A stretch of DNA of 64,000 bases, from assembly GCF_006476045.1 (NCBI RefSeq), contig NZ_SRZY01000028.1, positions 124,001 through 188,000 of the forward strand, given 5' to 3'. The notes below the pieces were generated by a model. The model ran no database searches. It was not told the origin of the DNA and saw nothing but the letters and a program-made list of their open reading frames with translations. Shown here in pieces: positions 1 to 7,733 of the stretch. The translations under genes were made by a program, and so were the position numbers. This DNA is from Sphingobacterium lumbrici (GTDB lineage: Bacteria; Bacteroidota; Bacteroidia; Sphingobacteriales; Sphingobacteriaceae). Positions within the stretch are counted from its first letter, which is position 1; every line of letters starts with the position of its first letter.

Positions 1-422
1 GCTTTTTCAATAGGTGTACTGTTTTCAGCCTGACTTTTACTGCTTTCCAATGCATCTTTGATTAACTGATACAGCTTGCGTGCTTGTGTTTTTGGAATAT
101 AATCTATGCTGAGATTCTCCCCGGTAAACGGAATGACGGTGACCTTGGAACCAAAAATCTCTTCTTTAATTGCAATATCTTTAATGTCTTTCCAGGAGAA
201 AATTTCAAAATTAGTTGCTAACCCAAATTTGGTAAACTCACATAAAAAGATACGTTTATTACTAATGGTGATACTATCTGGCAGTAACGTCACCGCAGGT
301 TTTTTTTGCAAAGCGATATAGTTAATCGATTCGCCATGCGTTAACATGTCGATGATCTTGGTGTATATTTTCTCGATGACCTTCGGATCCTGACCGTCCT
401 GTATGTATTTGTCTATGCTCAT
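1..422 (-). CDS. PH-like domain protein, 3' end beyond window edge
   Basis: Reading the minus strand from the ATG at 420-422 gives an uninterrupted frame of at least 140 residues that runs off the left edge, so the C-terminus is missing. It begins MSIDKYIQDG, has no signal peptide or membrane segment, and holds alternating hydrophobic stretches followed by a lysine-rich helix. The pattern (LLPDSITISNKRIFL, then a tryptophan in FSWKDIKDIAIKE) resembles small bacterial pleckstrin-homology-like domains of the bPH type. That is a pattern judgement, not a demonstrated match. It lies upstream of nothing else in view and is separated by 113 bp from rsmI on the same strand. Function is not known. Confidence 0.6.
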   Translation of the reverse strand, partial: MSIDKYIQDGQDPKVIEKIYTKIIDMLTHGESINYIALQKKPAVTLLPDSITISNKRIFLCEFTKFGLATNFEIFSWKDIKDIAIKEEIFGSKVTVIPFTGENLSIDYIPKTQARKLYQLIKDALESSKSQAENSTPIEK

Positions 423-535
423 TTTATTTAATCGCTGTCGTTTATCTGTTGAACAAATTTTAGTACTAAGTTAAGATATAATTGTGAAAGATTTTTCATT
501 TACAGATAGGTCGAACCATACGTCGCTCCTTAACT

Positions 536-1222
536 TTATTCCTTATTCTTAATCTCTATCTCGGTGCCCGCTACACAAAATACAAATTCGCCTTTGATGG
601 GGTTGTTTTCAAAATGGTTTTTTAACTCTTCCAGTGTGCCACGCACATTTTCTTCGTACATTTTGCTCAATTCCCGTGATATAGAAGCCTGCCTGTCTGC
701 TCCGAAGTATTGTATAAACTCGTCAATAGTTTTGAGCAGACGATGTGGTGATTCATAGAATATCATCGTCCGTTTTTCCGCTGCAAGCAGTTTCATTCGG
801 GTTTGACGGCCTTTTTTTACGGGCAGGAATCCTTCGAAGCAAAACTTGTCGTTGGGCAGGCCCGAGTTGACCAATGCAGGCACGAAGGCTGTTGCGCCGG
901 GGAGACACTGTACGGTAATACCTTCTTTTATGGCCGCCCGAACCAATAAAAATCCAGGATCTGATATAGCGGGTGTGCCGGCATCCGAAATCAACGCGAT
1001 CTGTTGACCTTCTTTTAAAAACCGGATAATTTCGGCTACCGCCTTATGTTCATTGTGCTGATGATGCGCAAATACTTTTTTATCTATACCAAAATGTTTT
1101 AATAGCGGCGCACTTGTGCGTGTATCCTCGGCCAGGATCAAATCTGATTCTTTCAGTACACGTATGGCGCGAAACGTCATATCTTCCAAATTACCGATAG
1201 GGGTGGGGACTAAGTATAGCAT
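536..1222 (-). CDS. rsmI: 16S rRNA (cytidine-1402-2'-O)-methyltransferase RsmI
   Basis: RsmI transfers a methyl group from S-adenosylmethionine to the 2'-O of C1402 in the decoding centre of 16S rRNA, in the cytoplasm. The product is 228 residues, normal for the Bacteroidota form. It starts with the family hallmark LYLVPTPIGNLEDMT, continues with LAEDTRTS and the glycine-rich ALISDAGTPAISDPG loop of the tetrapyrrole-methylase fold, and keeps the later CLPGATAFVPAL and FYESPHRL blocks. The open frame can be opened two codons earlier at a TTG (1226-1228), but the ATG at 1220-1222 puts the methionine directly before LYLVPTP as in relatives. It is a single gene without an obvious operon partner. 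Confidence 0.95.
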   Translation of the reverse strand: MLYLVPTPIGNLEDMTFRAIRVLKESDLILAEDTRTSAPLLKHFGIDKKVFAHHQHNEHKAVAEIIRFLKEGQQIALISDAGTPAISDPGFLLVRAAIKEGITVQCLPGATAFVPALVNSGLPNDKFCFEGFLPVKKGRQTRMKLLAAEKRTMIFYESPHRLLKTIDEFIQYFGADRQASISRELSKMYEENVRGTLEELKNHFENNPIKGEFVFCVAGTEIEIKNKE

Positions 1223-1570
1223 AGTCAAAGGTAATAAAATAGTGTCGATTATACGATGCGGTGGATGAAAAGTAACCGATATGCTGAGCGCGAAATAGTA
1301 GAAAAGGAGGCAAGTGTTGGGTATTTTTGGGTTAATTTATTTAATCTTTGGTGTATCTTTTTAATCAAAAAAATCTACAAAAAACGTTTTTAAAACTCAC
1401 CGAAGTCATTTTTTAAAACACTTCGAAGACTTTGTAAACTTGTCCACAGGTTTTGGAAAGTTTACGAAGCGTTTTTTTATTTTACCACGGTCGTTTTAGG
1501 CTTTTTTTTGGCAAAAAAAAAGCCTGCACCCATCAGGTGCAGGCTTAGGCCTGTAATGGAGCATGTTGAA
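1223..1570. other. 348-bp intergenic region between rsmI and HU gene
   Basis: No protein frame is supported here. The right end carries the HU terminator. The middle (about 1380-1470) is AT-rich. It holds an imperfect 12-bp inverted repeat (1430-1441 and 1458-1469, one G/T mismatch) with several CGAAG/CTTCG motifs around it. A DnaA-box-like TTGTCCACA at 1440-1448 (one change from TTATCCACA) starts at the inner end of the left arm and runs into the loop. Confidence 0.4.
1512..1546 (-). terminator. Intrinsic terminator of the HU gene
   Basis: An 11-bp perfect inverted repeat (1520-1530 with 1536-1546, loop catca) is followed on the minus strand by a run of T. It sits 25 bp past the HU stop codon. 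Confidence 0.85.
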
Positions 1571-1954
1571 TTACTCGGTTTTCTTAAAAGTTAAGCCTTG
1601 CAGCAACGTCTTTAGCTGCTTGCCCGGGTGGAAAATCAAACGTGTACGAACGATGTTCGTGGCGTTGACCTCTTCTCTTGTATCGTTACCGGTGCTGTTC
1701 GAGCCCAGGCGAAAGGAACCCAGATTGCCCAGACGGACAATGTATCCCCGCGAGATGTTGCGCGGAATCTCCCTTAGCAGACTCTGCAGCACAGCATATA
1801 CATCGGCTTCGTTTATAGACGAAGCATGTGAAATATCAGAAGCTAGATCTTCCAATACGATTTCTCCCGCATGTACCGGACGTGCGTAGAACTTTTTGGG
1901 AGCAGTAAGATCTCCCGGTTTACCGATTTCGACTACATTGTACTTAATTGCCAT
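1571..1954 (-). CDS. HU-family DNA-binding protein, Bacteroidota HU-HIG type
   Basis: A 127-residue nucleoid protein of the extended HU type common in Bacteroidota. HU proteins bind and bend DNA as dimers with little sequence specificity. The frame MAIKYNVVEIGKPGDL opens at an ATG and contains an N-terminal strand, a helical dimerisation segment (INEADVYAVLQSLLREIPRNI) and GYIVRLGNLGSFRLG, the strand leading into the DNA-binding arm. The tail (FHPGKQLKTLLQGLTFKKTE) matches this family rather than the 90-residue classic HU. A TATGTTTG box lies about 60 bp upstream and a clear terminator follows, so it is probably monocistronic. Confidence 0.88.
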   Translation of the reverse strand: MAIKYNVVEIGKPGDLTAPKKFYARPVHAGEIVLEDLASDISHASSINEADVYAVLQSLLREIPRNISRGYIVRLGNLGSFRLGSNSTGNDTREEVNATNIVRTRLIFHPGKQLKTLLQGLTFKKTE

Positions 1955-2011
1955 AATTGAAAAAATTAAATTTAAACACTAAACATTTACTTTATTCTTG
2001 TTGCAACGATA

Positions 2012-2019
2012 CAAACATA
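2012..2019 (-). promoter_or_regulatory. Probable -7 promoter box of the HU gene
   Basis: TATGTTTG on the minus strand fits the Bacteroidota TAnnTTTG element. It leaves a leader of about 50 nt before the HU ATG. No convincing -33 element was seen. Confidence 0.45.
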
Positions 2020-2040
2020 GCGCATGGGGTTGACGCCGAT

Positions 2041-2101
2041 GGGGTAATTTTGTGCCAAAATTAGGGGTACCCCCAAAAACTTTTTGGCACAAAATTACCC
2101 C
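2041..2101. repeat. Perfect 20-bp inverted repeat with palindromic centre
   Basis: Positions 2041-2060 are the exact reverse complement of 2082-2101. The 21-nt centre itself contains the palindrome ggggtacccc (2064-2073). There is no T-run typical of a terminator on either side. The element forms the last codons and the stop of the adjacent decayed gene, replacing that family's usual C-terminus, which suggests insertion of a small mobile inverted-repeat element. A second copy was not seen in the window. Confidence 0.7.
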
Positions 2102-2744
2102 TTTGTGTCTCAAAGACAGGATCCGGAGAGCCGTTTTTATTCATAGCGCGATAGATTGTTGGGAATCCAGTTCCTCTACCTTCCGTCAGATCGAGCTCTT
2201 TCAGAAAATCACCAATACGACGGTTACGGTAGTCTCGGGCAACTATACGTTTTTGATGGTTAAGTATTTGAGCATCTACAGGTGGAACAGGTCCGGGAAA
2301 ACTTAAAAGCTCAATTTTATCTGGCCATATCTGTACTTCAATAGGACTTCCTATTTCGTAGCTCTTATGATACACCGCATTTGCCAATGCTTCCTCTACG
2401 GCTTCGTAAGGGAAATTGTAGAAACGTATAGCTTCTGCTTGATGGGGTACTTTGATAACGTTTTCATAGATGACAGTCGCTTTCAGGAAAGCTAAGCAGT
2501 TCCTCAATTGGACATGCAACAGGCCTTTAAAGTAATGCTCTGTAAATGATCGGTCGCTATCATCTTGGTGTACGACCAGCTCTATCCACGCTCTAGGAAA
2601 AAACTTTTCCGGAGTCCGGTTGAAAAACAACAAGCCTACATTTACCGGGTAACGATCTTCATCAGCACCTTTGGCAATGTGCATACTTCTAGAAAGATCA
2701 GCCAATGACATCTTTTGGCTCTCTTCATATAGCGTACTAAACTA
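2061..2744 (-). pseudogene. Remnant of AlbA_2/RecG-like ATP-binding regulator
   Basis: The readable frame (from ATG 2709-2711, 216 residues) begins MSLADLSRSM and matches the middle and C-terminal part of the roughly 480-residue AlbA_2 domain transcriptional regulators with a C-terminal GHKL-like ATP-binding domain (FPYEAVEEALANAVYHKSYE, then RNRRIGDFLKELDLTEGRGTGFPTI). Similarity continues upstream of that ATG (codons for LYEESQK) until an in-frame TAG at 2742-2744, so the N-terminal AlbA_2 domain is missing. The 3' end is replaced by a 20-bp inverted repeat that supplies the residues GNFVPKSFWGYP and the stop. I infer a non-functional fragment truncated at both ends. Confidence 0.75.
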
Positions 2745-2773
2745 AGGCGTACCAGATTATTAATATTTTTAAG

Positions 2774-2950
2774 ATGTATATTCCAATTTATAATCTAAAT
2801 GCCAAAATAAAATACAGCGTGAAATTCACCAACAACGACATAACCTATCTTCTCAATCTTTTTAAACGTCGCAAAGATGTATTCGCTTTGCGCTGGGAGA
2901 AGGGAAATAAAAGCGGCCATCTTAAGATATTTTGTATCTTAAAACACTGA
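2774..2950 (+). pseudogene. Short remnant resembling TOTE-system primase N-terminus
   Basis: A 58-codon frame opens at ATG 2774 and ends at TGA 2948-2950. Its residues ITYLLNLFKRRKDVFALRWE followed by KGNKSGH resemble the start of the archaeo-eukaryotic primase domain of TOTE conflict-system helicases, where a segment of the form LFxGRxDVxAxRWE...KSGY is typical. Similarity stops after KSGH, where a short unrelated tail (LKIFCILKH) follows, and the rest of the large protein is absent. It lies between another decayed gene and an intact DUF1835 gene. I treat it as a defence-island scar. The match is from memory of the family, so confidence is moderate. Confidence 0.45.
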
Positions 2951-2958
2951 ATATTTGT

Positions 2959-2966
2959 TAACTTTG
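2959..2966 (+). promoter_or_regulatory. -7 promoter box before the DUF1835 gene
   Basis: TAACTTTG fits TAnnTTTG. Transcription starting some 5-7 nt later would begin at about 2972, the first in-frame ATG. This favours translation from the next ATG at 3011. Confidence 0.5.
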
Positions 2967-3010
2967 GACTCATGGGTACAACCAACACGACAAACCATAT
3001 AGGCAGAAAA

Positions 3011-3847
3011 ATGCAAAAAAAAGACCTCCATGTCACTTTCGGTTTCGCTGGAAATGCTACACTTATCCAAAGCCAAATAATCGATATCGAAAAAGGTGAG
3101 ATACGAAACTTTAACGACCCACTTTCTCAGGGACCACTGTGTGATCTCGACGATGTGGAGGCAATAGAAAATCGAAAACGTTGGTTGCAAAACGTTTTTG
3201 GTTCCATACAATCAGAAGGCGGGTCTAATTTTATCGATGACAATCTAAGTCTTTTAAGGGAACTCATTGACACCTCCAATACGTATGAAAAGATATACTT
3301 ATGGGTTGGTGATGAAGCCGATGAAAAGATTACTACAGCAAGACTGCTTTTTCATTTGCAGGATTTATCTATTCCTATCTATCGACTCAATTTCGATAAG
3401 ATGGAATTTCAAAATGAGAAGGGTGTAAAATTGTATCCCACTTCGTTACAAGTAATGCGCGTAGAGGATATTTCAGAAGCTTCCCAACACTTTGATGAAT
3501 TGAGCGCTGGTGATAAACAGTTTTTTGTTTCTATTTGGGAACATCTTCGCACAGATCAATCGGTAGTACATCTTTTTAACAGATCTGGCAAGTATGTGTC
3601 CGGCGAGGATACATTTTTCGATCAATATCTGTTAAATCACTGCACTGATAAACCTAAGCGTTCACCATTCATTGTTGCTGATACACTTTTTGATATTTGG
3701 GAAGAGTTCCGTGGCGGGTGCGTAGGTGATAGTTTTTTGTATCATCGTTTGAATGAGCTGGCACATGGCGGGAAGATTGAAATCTCAAACCGGCACGAAG
3801 ATCCCGAAAGAGCTAAAGTGGTATATGATGTGCGAAAGTTAAATTAG
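3011..3847 (+). CDS. DUF1835 domain-containing protein
   Basis: A cytoplasmic protein of 278 residues whose N-terminal half fits DUF1835 (LHVTFGFAGNATLIQS, then FNDPLSQGPLC and IYLWVGDEADEKITTARLLF) and whose C-terminal half fits the DUF3658-type partner region (FDIWEEFRGGCVGDSFLYHRLNELAHGGKIE). The function of the family is not established. An in-frame ATG at 2972 would add 13 residues (MGTTNTTNHIGRK). I prefer 3011 because family similarity begins at LHVTFG and a TAACTTTG promoter box would place the transcript start at about 2972. Its stop is 50 bp before serS, which has its own promoter box. The gene looks intact, unlike its two left-hand neighbours. Confidence 0.8.
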   Translation: MQKKDLHVTFGFAGNATLIQSQIIDIEKGEIRNFNDPLSQGPLCDLDDVEAIENRKRWLQNVFGSIQSEGGSNFIDDNLSLLRELIDTSNTYEKIYLWVGDEADEKITTARLLFHLQDLSIPIYRLNFDKMEFQNEKGVKLYPTSLQVMRVEDISEASQHFDELSAGDKQFFVSIWEHLRTDQSVVHLFNRSGKYVSGEDTFFDQYLLNHCTDKPKRSPFIVADTLFDIWEEFRGGCVGDSFLYHRLNELAHGGKIEISNRHEDPERAKVVYDVRKLN

Positions 3848-3866
3848 TATTCTCGCTTCGTCTTCT

Positions 3867-3874
3867 TATCTTTG
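3867..3874 (+). promoter_or_regulatory. -7 promoter box of serS
   Basis: TATCTTTG, a textbook Bacteroidota -7 element, 23 bp before the serS ATG. The leader would be short (about 17-20 nt). Confidence 0.55.
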
Positions 3875-3897
3875 TGCCTATTAAAAAATAAATATTT

Positions 3898-5169
3898 ATG
3901 TTGCAATTAAATTATATCCGTGAGAACAGGGATACGGTAATCGAAAGATTAGGCGTTAAGAATTTCAAGGATTTGAATTTGGTCGACGAAATCATCTTAT
4001 TGGATGAACAACGTCGCAGGATTCAAAGTGAATCAGACGCATTATCAGCAGAGGCCAATTCTTCCGCTAAGCAAATTGGGGAATTGATGCGCCAGGGTAA
4101 GAAAGAAGAAGCTGAAGCCGTGAAATTGCAATCGTCGGGATATAAAGAGCAGATAAAGAATTTGTTGGCTGATCTGGAAGGCACGGAAAAGGAATTAAAT
4201 GATAAATTGCTTCATTTGCCAAATCTGCCTCATACATCTGTGCCAAGAGGCGTAGCAGCGGAAGATAATGAAACCATTTTTGAGCATGGTAATATTCCTG
4301 ATTTAGGGGAAGATGCACTTCCGCATTGGGAATTGGCTGCAAAATATGATATTATCGATTTTGAGTTGGGAACAAAAGTGGCGGGAGCAGGATTTCCGGT
4401 TTATAAAGGAAAGGGAGCCCGCTTACAACGCGGTTTAATTAATTTCTTTTTGGACGAAGCCGAAAAAGTAGGTTTTAAAGAGGTACAGGTGCCTATTGTA
4501 GTGAATGAAGCATCTGCCTATGCGACAGGGCAATTACCGGATAAGGAAGGTCAGATGTACCATGTTACGCAAGATGATCTGTATTTAATTCCTACGGCAG
4601 AGGTGCCTATTACGAATATCTATCGCGATGTGATTGTGAAGGAAGAAGATTTTCCGATCAAACACTGTGGATACACACCTTGTTTCCGTCGTGAAGCAGG
4701 ATCGTATGGTGCCCATGTACGTGGTTTGAATCGTCTGCACCAATTTGATAAGGTGGAAGTCGTACAGATCGTTCATCCGGATAAATCTTATGAAGTAGTG
4801 GAAGAGATGAGTCTGTATGTGCAGTCTTTATTGCAAAAGTTGGAATTACCGTATCGTGTCTTGCGTCTTTGTGGAGGGGATATGAGCTTTGCATCCGCTT
4901 TAACTTACGATATGGAAACCTACAGTACTGCACAAAAGCGTTGGCTGGAAGTTTCTTCTGTTTCTAATTTTGAAACCTATCAGTCTAATCGTCTAAAAGT
5001 GCGTTTTAAAAATGCAGAAGGAAAGATGCAATTGGCCCACACCTTGAATGGGTCAGCACTGGCTTTGCCACGTATTGTAGCAACTTTATTGGAAAATAAC
5101 CAAACTGATAGAGGAATCAAAATACCTGAGGTACTGGTACCGTATGTAGGTTTTGAATATATTGATTAA
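3898..5169 (+). CDS. serS: Seryl-tRNA synthetase
   Basis: This class II aminoacyl-tRNA synthetase charges tRNA-Ser. The 423-residue length is standard. Residues about 1-110 form the N-terminal antiparallel coiled-coil arm that contacts the tRNA variable loop. The catalytic core shows motif 2 (CFRREAGSYGAHVRGLNRLH), the GDMSFASALTYDMETY segment and motif 3 (LNGSALALPRIVATLLENN). The ATG 3898 start (MLQLNYIRENRDTVIERL) is the family's usual N-terminus. It has its own promoter box and ends in a hairpin shared with the converging methyltransferase gene, so it is transcribed alone. Confidence 0.97.
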   Translation: MLQLNYIRENRDTVIERLGVKNFKDLNLVDEIILLDEQRRRIQSESDALSAEANSSAKQIGELMRQGKKEEAEAVKLQSSGYKEQIKNLLADLEGTEKELNDKLLHLPNLPHTSVPRGVAAEDNETIFEHGNIPDLGEDALPHWELAAKYDIIDFELGTKVAGAGFPVYKGKGARLQRGLINFFLDEAEKVGFKEVQVPIVVNEASAYATGQLPDKEGQMYHVTQDDLYLIPTAEVPITNIYRDVIVKEEDFPIKHCGYTPCFRREAGSYGAHVRGLNRLHQFDKVEVVQIVHPDKSYEVVEEMSLYVQSLLQKLELPYRVLRLCGGDMSFASALTYDMETYSTAQKRWLEVSSVSNFETYQSNRLKVRFKNAEGKMQLAHTLNGSALALPRIVATLLENNQTDRGIKIPEVLVPYVGFEYID

Positions 5170-5173
5170 GATC

Positions 5174-5197
5174 AGGGGAGCCCTTCAAGGCTCCCCT
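5174..5197. terminator. Hairpin between serS and the converging methyltransferase
   Basis: A perfect 9-bp stem (5174-5182 with 5189-5197, loop cttcaa) lies between the two converging stop codons. The flanks are AT-rich but lack a long T-run, so it is probably a modest bidirectional terminator. Confidence 0.6.
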
Positions 5198-5203
5198 AAT
5201 CAT

Positions 5204-5947
5204 TTATCGCCTCGGTTCCATCCTTACCAGATACTGGTCATTTTCATCTTCGAAGAGAATTTGAACAACCCAGTTTTCCGCTCTGGCGATCTCGACAAGC
5301 ATCTTTTGATCGAGGTATAACCATTTAAAAGGCTCGCCTTTATTTCCGTTGTATTCGTATTGATAATTTATTTCACCAAAATAGTGAACTGGTCGTTGAA
5401 TGCGGTACTCTTCGTAAAGGTAAGAGATATCTGAACTGTCAAACAGCAACTGGCCTTTTTCGCTTAATAATGATTTGCTGTGTTGGAGCAATTCCCGAAA
5501 ACCGTCTGTCGTACCGGCAAGCCCTATTCCATTCATTAAGAAGAGCAAGGTGTCAAACTGTTGATTTTTTAATCGGAAAAAATCTTCCTGCAGGATGTGT
5601 TGTACACCGCGTTCGCGCATGATATTGCAGGCCGTAGCCGAAACTTCCAATGCCGTAACGTCAAAATTCTTTTCTTGAAGATACAGTGCATGGGATCCAA
5701 CTCCCGCGCCCACATCCAATACCTTGCCATCGCAGAGCGATAAGGCGATGAATTCGAGTTCGGGAAACTCCTCTTCATCCCGATAAAAAACTTCTATGGG
5801 CATTTCCTCTATATCGCCATAGCTGCTATGGAGTAAAAGCGGTTTTTTTAATGCTCCATTCGTATGGAAATCGAATAAGGCTTCTCCGTAAACGTCTCTA
5901 TGCATAGTCGTTGAAAGGTTATCTAAGATGGAACTGAATTTTGCCAT
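5204..5947 (-). CDS. Class I SAM-dependent methyltransferase
   Basis: A 247-residue cytoplasmic protein with a Rossmann-type methyltransferase core. Motif I is LDVGAGVGSHALYLQ, followed by the acidic strand end (VTALEVS) and a motif IV-like LLFLMNGIGLAG. The N-terminal 60 residues and the C-terminal NDQYLVRM strand are not informative about substrate. Relatives in Bacteroidota are annotated simply as class I methyltransferases. The gene is alone on this strand, converging on serS. No signal peptide or metal site was seen, and the substrate is unknown. Confidence 0.85.
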   Translation of the reverse strand: MAKFSSILDNLSTTMHRDVYGEALFDFHTNGALKKPLLLHSSYGDIEEMPIEVFYRDEEEFPELEFIALSLCDGKVLDVGAGVGSHALYLQEKNFDVTALEVSATACNIMRERGVQHILQEDFFRLKNQQFDTLLFLMNGIGLAGTTDGFRELLQHSKSLLSEKGQLLFDSSDISYLYEEYRIQRPVHYFGEINYQYEYNGNKGEPFKWLYLDQKMLVEIARAENWVVQILFEDENDQYLVRMEPRR

Positions 5948-5998
5948 ATAAGCGTTGTTATTGCCTGCAAACTTAGATAATTATACCGATTATTTATG

Positions 5999-6031
5999 AA
6001 AAAAGCAAGCTGGATTATATCCAGCCCGCTT
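5999..6031 (-). terminator. Intrinsic terminator after the DUF6600 gene
   Basis: A 12-bp stem (6003-6014 with 6020-6031, two G-U pairs) is followed on the minus strand by six T. It lies about 30 bp past the DUF6600 stop. Confidence 0.75.
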
Positions 6032-6062
6032 TTGTTTCAATTAAACTTATAGAAATGTCGTA

Positions 6063-7457
6063 TTATCGGCTTCCCCGACCACTGCTTCTCTCGTTGCTAT
6101 TGCTACTACCACGATTGGTAGATGAAGCGGACGTTTGACGGCTTGGCGCCGAGCTTCTCTCCACGCTGGAGCTGGCTGCCGGACGCGATTCACGTACACT
6201 TGCCTGTTGTACGCGTTGTGGTGCACTTTGTTGGGTACGCGGCTGACTGCGTTGTTCCCTTTGTTGTTGCTGACGTTGAACCGGTGGCGTGGTTTGTTGA
6301 CCATTACCTCTTTCTACGGATGACCGGTTCGGTGTTCTAGCCTCCTGTTGCGGAGCGGCAGTAACTTTTTCCGGTCTGCTTTCTCTTTGTTGATTTTGAA
6401 CGGCTGCATTAGGGTTCCTGTTTACAGTAGCACGATCTGATCGATCTGCCTGCTGCGTAGAGGAACTTGTCGCATTACCGGGTTGACGGTTGTTTCCGTT
6501 CGTAATCGTTGCATTCCCATTGCGGTCTATTCTCATTTCACCCGTATTATTCGTTCTTGAGTCATTAGTCCGGCCGATGGATGCATCTTGACGATTAGTG
6601 TTTCTATTATTTTCTACTTGTCCTCCAGCATTATTGCGACTGTTGCTGCGGGAAGTAGTTGCTTCCGGGCGACGGTTATTATCTCGGGCAATGGTATTGT
6701 CACGTGATGAAGAACGTGTACTTCTATTCTTGTCAAGTTCAGGTCTGTAGATAGAAACCGAACGGCTGTCGGTGCGTGAAGCTCCCGGACGATCGGAATG
6801 ACGTACATTTCTTACGGTAATACGTTGTCCCAGTCTGCGTTCTAAATCTCTACGCGACGGCCCACCATAGTAGTGATGATTGTTAACTACATAGGTGTTA
6901 TGTATGATAGTTGTCCGGTTAAAGAAGTTAGACCTTCCGGGGTAACAATATCTGTATACGTCTCTTGCAAAAATATGGCGTGTAGGTGCAAATATCCATA
7001 AATTTATAGGTAATCCGATAGATACACTCACGTTGAGACGTGGCGCCATCGGAGCCCATCCGTAGTACCCATCTCCAGAACGCCAGTCTACCCAAGCTGG
7101 CCCCCATTCGTATCCGGGTATCCATCCCCAACCTCTGTAATTGGTATATATCCACCTGCCGTAATGGAAAGGAGCCCACCCCCACGGATAGTTCGAGACC
7201 CAAGTGTTACCATATTCGGTCATCGTCCAATACCCATTAGAACTATAGGGACGAAAATCTGCACCGGCATCGGGAAACCAGATGTCTCCATAGGATGGGT
7301 CGTTGTCCCAGTATCCATGTGGTGATAATTCGTTGTAAAATACGTCTAACGATATTGCTCCGTGTACTTGTGCCTTGGCTTTGTGTAAGGAGAAAATGCC
7401 TATTAATAAGAAGACGATTACCAGAATCCGCTGTATTGTTGTTGTCCGAGTGTTCAT
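6063..7457 (-). CDS. Exported DUF6600-type protein with Q/R/S-rich tail
   Basis: A 464-residue exported protein of unknown function. An N-terminal signal peptide (RILVIVFLLIGIFSLHKAKAQ) leads into the aromatic DUF6600-like region (LSPHGYWDNDPSYGDIWFP, then SNYPWGWAPFHYGRW and GWIPGYEWGPAWVDWR). From about residue 210 to the end the chain is low-complexity, rich in Arg, Asn, Gln and Ser, and likely disordered. The open frame can be extended upstream to 7544, but that would bury the signal peptide behind 29 polar residues. The ATG at 7455-7457 follows a good purine-rich site (aaaggat) and is preferred. It stands alone between two terminator regions, so context gives no partner. Confidence 0.8.
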   Translation of the reverse strand: MNTRTTTIQRILVIVFLLIGIFSLHKAKAQVHGAISLDVFYNELSPHGYWDNDPSYGDIWFPDAGADFRPYSSNGYWTMTEYGNTWVSNYPWGWAPFHYGRWIYTNYRGWGWIPGYEWGPAWVDWRSGDGYYGWAPMAPRLNVSVSIGLPINLWIFAPTRHIFARDVYRYCYPGRSNFFNRTTIIHNTYVVNNHHYYGGPSRRDLERRLGQRITVRNVRHSDRPGASRTDSRSVSIYRPELDKNRSTRSSSRDNTIARDNNRRPEATTSRSNSRNNAGGQVENNRNTNRQDASIGRTNDSRTNNTGEMRIDRNGNATITNGNNRQPGNATSSSTQQADRSDRATVNRNPNAAVQNQQRESRPEKVTAAPQQEARTPNRSSVERGNGQQTTPPVQRQQQQREQRSQPRTQQSAPQRVQQASVRESRPAASSSVERSSAPSRQTSASSTNRGSSNSNERSSGRGSR

Positions 7458-7674
7458 AATATCCTTTATTTGAAATGAATGATGGTCTCTGTTTGTAATA
7501 TGACGGTAAAAGGGTAGGGAAGGTTTAATGAGGTGCGTTATCAAGGTTCAGGACAGCGAAATTATTTTAAGAGTTTCTTACTTCTATCTGTAGAACTACA
7601 AAAAATTACCTTTTAGTGATATTTTTAACATGTCTAATCGTTTGCAAACCTTCATTAAGAAAATAAAAAGTTTG

Positions 7675-7682
7675 TACATTTG
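7675..7682 (+). promoter_or_regulatory. Possible -7 box for the mla operon
   Basis: TACATTTG about 50 bp before the mlaE ATG. The last three bases are the TTG that would otherwise open a longer mlaE frame, which argues against that TTG as the start. Confidence 0.45.
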
Positions 7683-7733
7683 CCCAATCTTCGGGTGATT
7701 AATTTGGTTAAAATACTAGCTTCAGAAAATTTA

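Noticed and set aside
1223-1233. TACCTTTG promoter-like box directly before rsmI and a TTG start two codons upstream
   Set aside because: The box ends four bases before the ATG and overlaps the TTG, so both cannot be used. The ATG at 1220-1222 fits the family start, and the box is too weakly placed to list as the promoter.
6122-6340. Open frames on the plus strand opposite the low-complexity tail of the DUF6600 gene
   Set aside because: Biased codons of the Q/R/S-rich tail remove stops from the other strand, and nothing protein-like is seen.
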